Positions 44,179-52,551 of a stretch of DNA of 64,000 nucleotides are shown here, piece by piece (positions within the stretch are counted from its first letter, which is position 1; each line of letters starts with the position of its first letter). The position numbers were made by a program, and so were the translations under genes. The notes beneath the pieces were generated by a model, which was not told where the DNA came from, did not search any database, and saw only the letters and a list, made by a program, of their open reading frames with translations. Source of the DNA: Fischerella sp. PCC 9605 (GTDB taxonomy: Bacteria > Cyanobacteriota > Cyanobacteriia > Cyanobacteriales > Nostocaceae); contig NZ_KI912149.1 of NCBI RefSeq assembly GCF_000517105.1, positions 1,203,946-1,267,945 of the forward strand. The letters are read 5' to 3'.

Positions 44179-44540
44179 TAGACTTCTTGCAGAAGTAGGG
44201 AAAGGGTAAAAGGAAAAGGTGAAAGGATTAATGAAATTCCTTTACCCTTTAACCTTTGCCCTTTACCCCATGTTTTTTAAGAAGAATGAGGCAATCCTAA
44301 GTAAGAACACTCAATATTAGCCTGTTTTATAGAATGCCCCCAATAGGGGGCTATTTTTTGGCTTGGCATCACAATGACGCATGTGGTAAGGTGCGATCGC
44401 CGCTCAACAGCAGCGATAAGTAGATTTTATCGGATATCGGGATTGCAAAGCTTGAAACTGCGTCTACCTAGTAAGTACATTCTGAAACGTTTATATCTCT
44501 CATCCACAAAGTTGTTGTGAGGAAATGTGGCGAGGTTTCT
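44179..44540. other. Spacer with repeat hairpin and terminator
   Basis: aagggtaaaaggaaaagg and its pyrimidine partner cctttaccctttaacc (44205-44270) can pair as an imperfect hairpin. A compact terminator follows at 44336. The AT-rich last 100 bp presumably hold the promoter of the gene at 44541. Confidence 0.6.
44336..44359 (+). terminator. Rho-independent terminator
   Basis: GCCCCC-AATA-GGGGGC stem-loop followed by TATTTTTT on the plus strand. It is the likely end of the site-2 protease transcript. Confidence 0.65.
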
Positions 44541-44966
44541 ATGAATTGGATTAGAGAGTGCTTATTACCAAAGATGGAATACTTTTGTTATTTCACAATC
44601 TTCCTGCCAGGAATTTTGATATGTACAGTAGGGCTAACAAGTTATAGTTTTCTGGTAACTGAGGAATTTCTTCAACCTTATAGGCAACTCATAGAAAAAT
44701 CTTTGAAAGTTGGTGCGGTTACTAGTGGTATTGGTCTAATCGGATTGACGGGTTCGGCTTTCTTAGCAGCGATGTATGATAAGGCAGTCGGTAACTCGCA
44801 GCTAGAGTTCGAGGAACAACAGTACAGCCACAAAATCAAGAGTTCTTCTCCATACTCAAAATACTCAAAATGCCGAAACTGTAAATTCTACAGTGGCAAA
44901 TATTTATTGCCTTGTGCAGTGCATCCAGAATTAAAAGTAGATTGTCCAGACTGGGAACCACGCTGA
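44541..44966 (+). CDS. Two-span membrane protein with Cys motif
   Basis: 141 residues from the ATG at 44541 (GCGAGG lies upstream). Two hydrophobic segments (about 13-38 and 60-85) are followed by a hydrophilic tail with KCRNCKFYSGKYLLPCAVHP and CPDWEPR: four Cys and a His, possibly a metal site on the cytoplasmic side. The Cys motif resembles small cyanobacterial proteins such as that at 9042. I do not recognise a family; function unknown. Confidence 0.6.
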   Translation: MNWIRECLLPKMEYFCYFTIFLPGILICTVGLTSYSFLVTEEFLQPYRQLIEKSLKVGAVTSGIGLIGLTGSAFLAAMYDKAVGNSQLEFEEQQYSHKIKSSSPYSKYSKCRNCKFYSGKYLLPCAVHPELKVDCPDWEPR

Positions 44967-45150
44967 TAACTCGCCACAAATATCGAGGGAGAGGGGGAGA
45001 GGAGGAGATAGGGAGGTGGGGAGATTGGGAATTGGGCATTGGGGATTGGGCATTGGTTTTCTTACCGATGCCCCATGCCCCATCACCCTATATCTCCAAG
45101 CCCTCCTTTTCATTTGAAGATTTACTCATCGATTCAATCAGGCTGTCTTC

Positions 45151-45957
45151 TCAAACCCATTGAGTATCAAATGCATCTTGACCATTCCCATAAATCAAAT
45201 CTCCATATTCTTGCCAATGGGCTGCTTGTTGTGGAGAGAGTGGCGGAGAGTGTAGAACAGAGAGGTTTGCCTCTAATTGTTGCTTGTTTTTTGGAGCAGT
45301 GAGTGCTAGATGTACGGCTGGGTGACGTAGCACATAGCGATAACAGTCTGCTGCCGTGGGTGGTTTTTCCTGCCAGTTGGGATGCCCTTTCAGCAGCGAT
45401 CCCCAACGCGTGCAGGTGAACGCGACTACAGGAATGCTAGCTTTTTGAGCGCTGGGTAAAACATCTTCTTCTGCCTTCCGGTGTGCCATATTGTAACGGT
45501 GCATTAACACCTCACACTGAACACGCTCTATAAGTTTTAAGGCGATAGGTCGGTTGTGCGTTGTAACTCCCACGTAACGCACAAGTCCTTTTTGTTTCCA
45601 TGACCACAATTCATCAAGCAGCGCCTGAACCTGAATTATGTCATCACTAGGGGAGACATATTCAATAAAGAATACATCCACTCGATCAACATTGAGGCGA
45701 TGACGACAGGCATCCAGATAATCACGTAACTTACTCCTATCTCGGTTTTCACTCCCCGTTACAACCAACACCTGTTCGCGCTTTGTCGTTAAGAGAGTCT
45801 TTAATCCATCCAGGAAGTTTTCAAACTCCAGATTATAAAAAAAGAAGTAATTGATTCCTGCCTCCCATGCTGCTGAGACACATTCGGCATCCATCTGCTG
45901 TTGCCCTGCCAAACCGAGAATGTTTGCTGTCTTTCCCTGTTGTGTTACTAGCTTCAC
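45151..45957 (-). CDS. Aldo/keto-reductase-fold protein with degenerate active site
   Basis: 268 residues from GTG at 45957, which has GGAG nine bases upstream; the frame runs open to 46128 but the extra 57 residues do not look like the family. The barrel pattern is evident (ECVSAAWEAGINYFFFYNLE, LWSWKQKGLVRYVGVTTHNR, YNMAHRKAEEDVLPSAQKAS, VHLALTAPKNKQQLEANL). The usual Asp-Tyr-Lys-His tetrad is not: FDTAxxYG is replaced by FFFYNLEF, the TK strand by VLVVTGSE, and the His strand by FFIEYVSP. It may be a non-catalytic or repurposed AKR. Confidence 0.75.
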   Translation of the reverse strand: MKLVTQQGKTANILGLAGQQQMDAECVSAAWEAGINYFFFYNLEFENFLDGLKTLLTTKREQVLVVTGSENRDRSKLRDYLDACRHRLNVDRVDVFFIEYVSPSDDIIQVQALLDELWSWKQKGLVRYVGVTTHNRPIALKLIERVQCEVLMHRYNMAHRKAEEDVLPSAQKASIPVVAFTCTRWGSLLKGHPNWQEKPPTAADCYRYVLRHPAVHLALTAPKNKQQLEANLSVLHSPPLSPQQAAHWQEYGDLIYGNGQDAFDTQWV

Positions 45958-46274
45958 GGTCAACTGCTCCCATTTGTTTATATCACTGTATATGCCAGCA
46001 GGAATTCTTGAGGATATTATGGCAGTTCCATAGGCGATCGCTTTACTGAATTGACGAAATGTAAAAAGTTTAAAACTGTTAGATAAGGCTATAGACTTTG
46101 AGATAAATGGAGCGATCGCACACTGCACTATGCCGCCTCATGAATAGCTTCAGAACTGACTGTTTTACTTGCTGCCTAATTTACTTCTGCCCAATTCAAT
46201 TTTTTTACCTTTTATTGATACCTTAGCTAGCCGCATATTCCCTAGAAAAATTCTTTTGGTTTGCCGAATGTGTT

Positions 46275-46329
46275 CACCCAAGTAGATGAAAAAAATATCA
46301 TCAATTCGGGTCATCCAAGTGGATGATAT
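46275..46329. promoter_or_regulatory. Repeat pair upstream of the secreted protein gene
   Basis: Direct repeats CACCCAAGTAGATGA (46275-46289) and CATCCAAGTGGATGA (46312-46326) are 37 bp apart; the second is also part of an inverted pair ATATCATC / GATGATAT (46295-46329). They lie about 75 bp before the start codon and look like binding sites. Confidence 0.4.
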
Positions 46330-46401
46330 CCAAACTCTTAAAAAAGGTGAACCTAGAACTAGAGAGTATTAATTGCACTTTGCTCTAGTGAGGAGAAACC
46401 T

Positions 46402-46926
46402 ATGAGGATTGCTAGTTTAACAACTGCCGCACTGGTTGCTAGTTCTATTATCTTCTCAGCTGGTTTTGCCTCGGCTCAACAACCAGTTCAACCACGCGGT
46501 ATGAACGGTAGCTACATTGGTGCTGGTGTTGCTGCTGGCGTCACCAATGGAGGACAACAAAATGACGCAGCTTTATTAGGTGGAAATGTGCAAGGACGAG
46601 CCGCTATTCCTAATGCGCCTGTTTCACTTCGCGGTTCAGTTCTGTTTGGTGGCGATGCAACTGCATTAATGCCGATGCTAACTTACGATGCACCCATTGC
46701 CAAAAACACCAACGTTTATTTGGGTGGTGGTTACTCGTTTATTACCGAGGAAGGTAAGAGTACTCAATTGGGAAATAGAAATGCTCCTGTGGTAACTCTT
46801 GGTGCTGAATCAGAAGTTGCCAAAAATACCGTCATTTATGGTGATGCGAAGTGGGGTATTGACGCTTACGAAAATAGTGATGCTGATGCCCTTAGTTTCC
46901 AAACAGGTATAGGTCTGCGTTTCTAA
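46402..46926 (+). CDS. Secreted beta-barrel-like outer-membrane protein
   Basis: 174 residues with a GAGGAGA ribosome site. A signal peptide (residues 1-25, ending FASA before QQPVQPRG) is followed by alternating short strands rich in Gly (GAGVAAGVTNGG, VSLRGSVLFGGDA, VYLGGGYSFITEE) and a terminal GIGLRF with final Phe, the C-terminal signature of outer-membrane barrels. It would form a small eight-strand barrel. Similar proteins are widespread in cyanobacteria without firm function. The structured element at 46957 follows immediately. Confidence 0.75.
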   Translation: MRIASLTTAALVASSIIFSAGFASAQQPVQPRGMNGSYIGAGVAAGVTNGGQQNDAALLGGNVQGRAAIPNAPVSLRGSVLFGGDATALMPMLTYDAPIAKNTNVYLGGGYSFITEEGKSTQLGNRNAPVVTLGAESEVAKNTVIYGDAKWGIDAYENSDADALSFQTGIGLRF

Positions 46927-46956
46927 TGGAACCTTCGTGCGAGTCTTAAGAGAAGT

Positions 46957-47047
46957 AGCCATAGAATGCCAATAGGCATTTACACTCGAAATATGCCGGA
47001 TAAAATCTACGCCCTAGCTAGTAATGCTTACTAGTTAGGGTTTTCTT
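46957..47047 (+). ncRNA. Structured element, copy 2 (putative small RNA or 3' UTR element)
   Basis: It matches 1091-1179 from AGCCAT through CATTTACACT-GAAATA-GCCGGATAAA-TCTAC. The 3' hairpin is CCCTAGCTAGTAA-TGC-TTACTAGTTAGGG followed by TTTTCTT, a strong terminator. It starts 31 bp after the secreted protein gene. Two copies 46 kb apart, each after a gene, suggest a shared functional RNA; it may double as the terminator of the gene upstream. Confidence 0.55.
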
Positions 47048-47203
47048 ATTTGGAGGATGACCAAAGGCGATCGCCGATATACAGCAGATTTCAAGTAGTA
47101 TACTCGGTGATAAGTGGCAGTTTAATAGAAGCGCTACAAGCTATTGGTGGAAGGCGTTACTCTCTTCTAAACTAAAAAACAAAGCAATATTTCCAAAAGT
47201 TTT

Positions 47204-48325
47204 ATGAAATATATTCTCCGATTATTAGAGAGTCCATTTTGGGCATTAGTACGCAAAGAATTTCGGCAAATTCTGCGTAACAAACAGTTAATTGTATTGC
47301 TGATTGTGCCACCAACAGTACAATTATTGATCTACGGCACGGCACTTAATCCTGATGTTCACAATTTGCGATTAGGTGTGATTGACTATGCCAATGTTGA
47401 GGCAAGTCGGGAATTAGTCTCAGCGATGACTTCTAATCGCGTTTTTATTTTAGAATCAGTTCCTACTAGTGAGAAGGAATTGAGTCGTCAGGTAGAGGAG
47501 GGAAAGCTGGATGTGGGCGTCATTATTCCACCAGAATTTCCGCGCCGATTAGCACAAAAATCAGCAGAAATTCAAGTTTTCATTGATGGAGTGGATGCGA
47601 ATACAGCAGGTATTGCCAGCGGCTACATGAATCAGATTATTCAACAGTACAATCGTGGGTTGGCACAAGTTCAGACGAGTTCTTTTGTGTCACCTCAAGT
47701 GGTATTTCTCTACAATCCTGGACTAACGAGTAGCTGGTTTTTTGTTCCAGGTGTCATGGGTTTAGTTTTAACGTTAATTGGCACACTCGTGTCAGCAGTG
47801 ACGGTAGTCAAAGAGAAAGATACAGGAACTTTAGAGCAGCTATTGATGACACCAGCGGCAGACTGGGAGATTTTACTCTCAAAAATTGTGCCTTTGGTGT
47901 TGCTGATGATGGGGGATGTACTGCTTGCTTTGACTTTAGGACTAGTTGTCTTTAATTTGCCGTTTCGTGGTAATTTTTTGTTATTTTTCGGCTTGTCGAG
48001 TATGTATTTATTCGTAGGAATTAGTTTGGGAATGATGCTGGCAACAATTACGCGATCGCAACAGCAAGTAGTACTCACATCCTTTTTTATCAACATGCCA
48101 TTAGTGCAGACTTCAGGCGCGATCGCCCCAATCGAAGCGATGCCCCCCTTTTTCCAAGTCCTGTCTCTCCTCAATCCCTTACGTCATTACATCACCATTG
48201 TTCGGGGCATTTTACTGAAAGGGGTAGGTATAGATGTTCTGTGGATGAACGTTCTGGCATTAGTTGGTTTTGCAGTGGTGTTAATGACTATCAGTGTGAA
48301 GAGGTTTCGCAGTCAGTTGAGTTAA
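47204..48325 (+). CDS. ABC-2 type transporter permease
   Basis: 373 residues. One N-terminal membrane span (LIVLLIVPPTVQLLIYGTA), a large extracytoplasmic domain (about 50-170) and five C-terminal spans, with the family segment VVKEKDTGTLEQLLMTPAAD before the transport core. This is the layout of YhhJ/YbhR-type efflux permeases. The partner ATPase and membrane-fusion protein are not adjacent downstream and are absent upstream in the window, so the gene is an orphan here. Substrate unknown. Confidence 0.88.
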   Translation: MKYILRLLESPFWALVRKEFRQILRNKQLIVLLIVPPTVQLLIYGTALNPDVHNLRLGVIDYANVEASRELVSAMTSNRVFILESVPTSEKELSRQVEEGKLDVGVIIPPEFPRRLAQKSAEIQVFIDGVDANTAGIASGYMNQIIQQYNRGLAQVQTSSFVSPQVVFLYNPGLTSSWFFVPGVMGLVLTLIGTLVSAVTVVKEKDTGTLEQLLMTPAADWEILLSKIVPLVLLMMGDVLLALTLGLVVFNLPFRGNFLLFFGLSSMYLFVGISLGMMLATITRSQQQVVLTSFFINMPLVQTSGAIAPIEAMPPFFQVLSLLNPLRHYITIVRGILLKGVGIDVLWMNVLALVGFAVVLMTISVKRFRSQLS

Positions 48326-48387
48326 GCGATCGCCTACTTGAAACTTGAACGCACGCCTGTAGAAGAGTCTTGGTACAGAAATTTCGC

Positions 48388-49056
48388 TTAACCTGAATTC
48401 TGCTGTGCCATTCTCGCCGCCATGCGAGATTTCATTGCTTCTATTATCTCTGGTGTTGGTTCGGTAGTTTGCCATGCCGGACGTGCTATTAAGCGATCGC
48501 ACCAAGCACTTAGTTTTGGATACTCACTTAAAGACATAGCCCCTCTCGACAACCAGGGTATGATAGTTCCAGCAACAACCTCGGCTAGAGTTAGGTTTTG
48601 ACTGCCAAAGTAAGGGCGATCGTCTAATAAACTTTCAAAAAACTTCAGCACCGTTGCAACTTTCTGCTGTGCTTGCTTGATTTTTTCTGGATCTCCTCCA
48701 GGCAAACCTAATATCAGCGTAGATAGTGGAAGAACATTTGGCATCAACTCATTAATAGTTACCAATTCCACCATCCGCACAACTGCCAAATCCTTGACAT
48801 CTTTTGGTAACATCGCAGGCGTTGGGTACTTTGCCTCTAAATAGTCCAAAATTGCCAAGGATTCTACTATATTAAAGCCGTCATCTACCAAAACTGGAAT
48901 GTGATGGAAAGGGCTAATTGCCAAAAAATCTGGTTTAAACTGCTCCCCATCCACCAGCTTGATCTGTACTAGTTCAAACTCAAGTCCTTTTTCCAGCAGT
49001 GTAATCCAAACACGGCGGGAGTTGGGAGACATGGGCGCGTGATAAAGCGTCAGCAT
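48388..49056 (-). CDS. Glutathione S-transferase family protein
   Basis: 222 residues. The N-terminal thioredoxin-like domain has MLTLYHAPMSPNSRRVWITL, the cis-Pro in HHIPVLVDDG and the glutathione-contact Glu-Ser in NIVESLAILDYLEAKYP. The C-terminal all-helical domain (about 90-215) includes LTLAEVVAGTIIPWLSR. Tyr5 or Ser10 could be the catalytic residue; the Ser type is likelier for bacterial beta/theta-like forms. Substrate unknown. It converges with the ABC permease gene. Confidence 0.88.
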   Translation of the reverse strand: MLTLYHAPMSPNSRRVWITLLEKGLEFELVQIKLVDGEQFKPDFLAISPFHHIPVLVDDGFNIVESLAILDYLEAKYPTPAMLPKDVKDLAVVRMVELVTINELMPNVLPLSTLILGLPGGDPEKIKQAQQKVATVLKFFESLLDDRPYFGSQNLTLAEVVAGTIIPWLSRGAMSLSEYPKLSAWCDRLIARPAWQTTEPTPEIIEAMKSRMAARMAQQNSG

Positions 49057-49565
49057 GGGATAATCTCACTGTTTAATGAGTAGTGTTACTGGGTTCGCAG
49101 TAAGCACAAAGCGTGCTTAATTGAGCACTATAGACGCGTAGTGGTGAACTAGTAGGGCGGGCAATGCCAATTTTATACTCAATGCGGTTTGGTTAACGGT
49201 AGTCGTCACCCTAAAGAGTGGGGCTACACGAGCGAAGCCTGCTTTTACAGGCTTGGTTATTATAGCTTTAAGGCTTATATTTAAGGATTGTGTTTAGCGC
49301 TGCAACTGGGTTCACTCAAGCATAAATTTAGTATAAATGCTTAGTAATAAATTCTGGTGGTGCTTTTTATGTATATATAAACAGTTTCATAGCCTACACA
49401 ACTAGTGGCGATCGCACCCAACAGGGCCCTTAAAAATTCAGTGACAGAGCAACTCCTGATAACAAGCTCTACACTTCATTTCCACACTCTTTGCTCGCAG
49501 CATGGCGAGATTGGTTACTTCTGTTAACGCCTCCAGTTATTTTTACTTAGGAGCGATAAACCTAG
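49057..49565. other. Gene-free stretch
   Basis: About 509 bp with no gene seen. It contains a hairpin AAGCCTG-CTTTTA-CAGGCTT at 49235-49254 within the dispersed aatgcggtttggttaacgg / ggggctacacgagcgaagcc repeat, and AT-rich sequence that may include the promoter of the GST gene near 49057. Confidence 0.5.
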
Positions 49566-51716
49566 TTACTCTGGCTGTGGTGTGAATGGAGAAGAAGTCA
49601 GCTGATTGTTATTGATTTCGACTACAGGTATAGATGGCACTACTATTTGATTGTTATTGTCCTTGTCTATGGGTATAGATGGTACAGTTATTTGATTGTT
49701 ATTGTCCTCAAGATCCTTAACTGCGGGTGTAGATGGCCAAATTATCGGTTGATTGTTGGGATCTTCGATTGAGAATGCAGAAGGCACAACCATTGTTTGA
49801 TTGTTGGGATCTGCGGTTGGAGATGCAGAAGGCGAAATCGTTGTTGGATTGTTGGCATCTGCGGTTGGAGATGCGGAAGGCACAACCATCATTTGATTAT
49901 TGGCATCTACAGTTGGGGATGCGGATGGTGAAATCGTAGTTTGATTGTTGGCATCCACAGTTGGAGATGCAGAAGGCACAATCATCATTTGATTTCTACT
50001 GTCTTCGGCTGGGGGTGGAGATAGCTTTGTATCTTCTTCGGCTAGGGGTAGAGATGGGTGTTTCTCGCTCTCAATCGCAGGTGTGGATGGCTTATCCTCT
50101 TCGGCTGGGGGTGGAGATGGCTTTGTCTCACTCTCAATCGCAGGCGTAGATGGCTTATCCTCTTCGGCTGGGGGTGGAGATGGCTTTGTATCGTCCTCAA
50201 TCGCAGGCGTAGATGGCTTATCCTCTTCGGCTGGGGATGGAGATGGCTTTGTATCGTCCTCAATCGCAGGCGTAGATGGCTTATCCTCCTCGGCTGGGGA
50301 TGGAGATGGCTTTGTATCGTCCTCAATCGCAGGCGTAGATGGTTTTGTACTTTCTTCAACTGGGGGTTTGGATGGTTTGATGTCGTCTTCCCCTGGGGTT
50401 TTGGATGGTTTGATGTCGTCTTCCCCTGGGGGCGTGAATGGCTTGATTTCTTCTTCGAGTGAGGGTATGAATGGCCTTGTAGTTTCCTTTGTCGTTGGCG
50501 TAGACGGCGTACTTGCTGGTGGATTGGAAGGGCGTTGCGGTGGTGTTTTTGATGGTGAAGCAGTAGGCGAAGGAGTAAAGTAATTTTTAGTACGCTTAAC
50601 CGCTGGTGTAGATGGCAAATCAGAAGGCTGATTTTTGGTGTCTGTAACTGTTGGATTTGTGTTTTTGATAGGTTGATTTTCTTGTGTATTAAACTGTAAT
50701 GGGAAAAAACGCCCTGCAAAAACTGCTACACCAAAAATAATCCCTACTGAAAGCACTCCAAGAGTCGGAAAACCTTGATTGCGTAGTGAACGAGATGGTG
50801 ATTTACGTGACGGCTTATAGGACGCTTTTTTGGTTTGCGGAGGATGGGGCGCTTTTTCTCTTTGCGGGGATGCTTGCTGTATTGTTGGTGGTGGCGGTGG
50901 TGCTTCGAGAGCTTGCAGTGCATCTGCTGCTGTTTGATATCGCTGGGTAAAGTTGTAGCGCACCATGTTGTCTAAAACATCCGCCAACTTCTTGCTAACG
51001 TTTGCTGTATTACGCCAAATTACTTCCCCATTGTTAGGATCAATTGGCAATTTACGCGGCGGTATACCTGTTAAAGCTTGAATTCCAATCATTCCCACTG
51101 CATAGACATCGCTACAAAATCTTGGCTTACCATTAGCTTGTTCATTTGGTATGTAGCCAGGAGTGCCGATGACAACAGTAGAAGTCGATTCTCCTTCAAT
51201 ATTTGTCGCTAAATTTTTTATTTCTTTAACTGAACCAAAGTCAATCAGTACTATTTTGCCGTCTTGACGGCGCATGATATTTTGCAGCTTAATATCTCGG
51301 TGGATGACATTGTGTTCATGGACAACTGCCAAAACTTCCAGTATTTCCTGTAAAAGTTTAACCACCTGAGGTTCACTCAACCGTATACCGGGAGTTATTT
51401 CGGCAGTTAAGTCATGTCCATCCACAAATTCCTGCACTAGATAGAATTCGCCATTTTCTTCAAAGTGGGCTAAAAGTTCAGGAATTTGGTCATGGCGCTT
51501 GCCTAGACGATAAAGAACTTCAGCTTCCTGGTTGAAAAGCCTTTTGGCAATCTGCAAAAATTCTGGATTGGGGTTTCGAGTCTGAAGATGTTTGACAACA
51601 CATTTGGGATGGCTAGGTAGGTCCATATCTTCAGCAAGATAGGTGTCACCAAATCCACCGCTTCCCAACTGTTGAAGTATTTTGTAGCGATTACGGAGAA
51701 CTGTGCCTAAGAGCAT
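49566..51716 (-). CDS. Ser/Thr protein kinase with Pro-rich tandem repeats
   Basis: 716 residues. The kinase domain (about 10-265) is complete: ILQQLGSGGFGDTYLAED glycine loop, KCVVKHL Lys, VIHRDIKLQNIM catalytic loop, IDFGSVKEI metal loop and GTPGYIPNE. One membrane span at about 318-338 (FPTLGVLSVGIIFGVAVFAG). The outer region is Pro/Thr/Ser-rich with tandem units of about 21 residues (KPSTPAIEDDTKPSPSPAEE), then units of about 20 residues (PSASPTVDANNQTT). No PASTA or sensor domain is seen; the tail looks like a cell-wall-spanning linker. Targets unknown. Confidence 0.9.
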   Translation of the reverse strand: MLLGTVLRNRYKILQQLGSGGFGDTYLAEDMDLPSHPKCVVKHLQTRNPNPEFLQIAKRLFNQEAEVLYRLGKRHDQIPELLAHFEENGEFYLVQEFVDGHDLTAEITPGIRLSEPQVVKLLQEILEVLAVVHEHNVIHRDIKLQNIMRRQDGKIVLIDFGSVKEIKNLATNIEGESTSTVVIGTPGYIPNEQANGKPRFCSDVYAVGMIGIQALTGIPPRKLPIDPNNGEVIWRNTANVSKKLADVLDNMVRYNFTQRYQTAADALQALEAPPPPPTIQQASPQREKAPHPPQTKKASYKPSRKSPSRSLRNQGFPTLGVLSVGIIFGVAVFAGRFFPLQFNTQENQPIKNTNPTVTDTKNQPSDLPSTPAVKRTKNYFTPSPTASPSKTPPQRPSNPPASTPSTPTTKETTRPFIPSLEEEIKPFTPPGEDDIKPSKTPGEDDIKPSKPPVEESTKPSTPAIEDDTKPSPSPAEEDKPSTPAIEDDTKPSPSPAEEDKPSTPAIEDDTKPSPPPAEEDKPSTPAIESETKPSPPPAEEDKPSTPAIESEKHPSLPLAEEDTKLSPPPAEDSRNQMMIVPSASPTVDANNQTTISPSASPTVDANNQMMVVPSASPTADANNPTTISPSASPTADPNNQTMVVPSAFSIEDPNNQPIIWPSTPAVKDLEDNNNQITVPSIPIDKDNNNQIVVPSIPVVEINNNQLTSSPFTPQPE
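49770..50460 (-). repeat. Tandem repeats within the kinase gene
   Basis: Two arrays: a 63-bp unit around tcaatcgcaggcgtagatgg and cctcttcggctgggg repeated about five times at 50070-50350, and a roughly 60-bp unit around gttggagatgcagaaggc and ttgattgttgg repeated about five times at 49770-49990. All copies stay in frame. Such arrays change length easily between strains. Confidence 0.75.
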
Positions 51717-52174
51717 CAGCTTTACCTACCAGCAAATTACATGCCCATTATATTAGGCTATAGCTTAATTAATTTTGACAAAAAATGTCCTCCTATGAAG
51801 TTCATCTTTAAGGAAATCCTTAGAAATCTTTTTGCATCTTAATAAAGGCAATTCTTGATATCGTTGTTAATAAGATATATCCGTAAAAGCCTTTTAATAC
51901 AGTATTTTTACTGAATTAGTCCTCGGATTTATCTAGCTAAATTCGCAGTGAATTGAGTATTTGGTAGGAATAATGCAGAGTTTTGCAAATAAACATCTAC
52001 TTGATTAACAAAAAAAATTAGTCTTAATTTTTACAACTAAAAATTCATTAGGTTTCACTGTTGAGGTGCAAATGAACATTCGCACCCCAGTTCCTAAAAT
52101 AGAGAAAATACTCCTTAAGATAGAGAGTACTCCCCACGGGATCATTGCTCACTGGGGGAGTGATTGAGCTTATA
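51717..52174. other. AT-rich spacer upstream of the kinase gene
   Basis: About 458 bp. It presumably holds the kinase promoter in the part near 51720-51950. A hairpin built from ACTCCCC and GGGGGAGT lies at 52127-52163, a possible end for the minus-strand gene at 52175, though without a clear T-run. No gene seen. Confidence 0.5.
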
Positions 52175-52402
52175 TCACTTGAGTAAATCAAAGGATTTGA
52201 CTTCTAATACAGGGCCAATCATCGCCGTTGTCATCACATCTTCACGCACATTGCCTGTGACTTTGGCTTTTTGTCCTGCCTGGAGTAAATTTTTGTCAGC
52301 ACCTCTAAGGATTTCGTAGGTAACGCCCTCATCAGTAACTAATGCCCAAGCACCAGTACCAATATCACGGCGTTGGATGGTTCCTGTAACTGTGATGCTC
52401 AT
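52175..52402 (-). CDS. Small OB-fold-like hypothetical protein
   Basis: 75 residues, all beta in appearance: VTGTIQRRDIGTGAWALVTD, then VTYEILRG and GQKAKVTGNVREDVMT, a pattern of strands like the small OB-fold proteins that bind nucleic acid or act as periplasmic modules. No signal peptide, so cytoplasmic. It is likely a real small conserved protein; function unknown. The ATG is followed by no alternative start. Confidence 0.65.
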   Translation of the reverse strand: MSITVTGTIQRRDIGTGAWALVTDEGVTYEILRGADKNLLQAGQKAKVTGNVREDVMTTAMIGPVLEVKSFDLLK

Positions 52403-52463
52403 AGTGGTAATGGTTCTAAGAAGGTAATGAGAGATTGGGGTTAGTAGTTAGTGGTTAGTGGTT

Positions 52464-52491
52464 GTAGAGACGTGCCATGGCACGTCTGTAC
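52464..52491. repeat. Palindrome of the gtagagacg family
   Basis: GTAGAGACGTGCCATGGCACGTCTGTAC-type near-palindrome (one mismatch), flanked by ttagtggttagtgg strings. The central ccatgg matches the menD copy. Confidence 0.75.
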
Positions 52492-52551
52492 ATTGGTTAG
52501 TGGTTAGTGGTTGGTTGTTAATTTTTACCACTATCCACTAACTATTACCTA

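Noticed and set aside
50042-50719. Long ORFs on both strands overlapping the kinase gene tail
   Set aside because: They are produced by the tandem repeats of the kinase gene; their composition is that of an out-of-frame repeat and they have no start signals.
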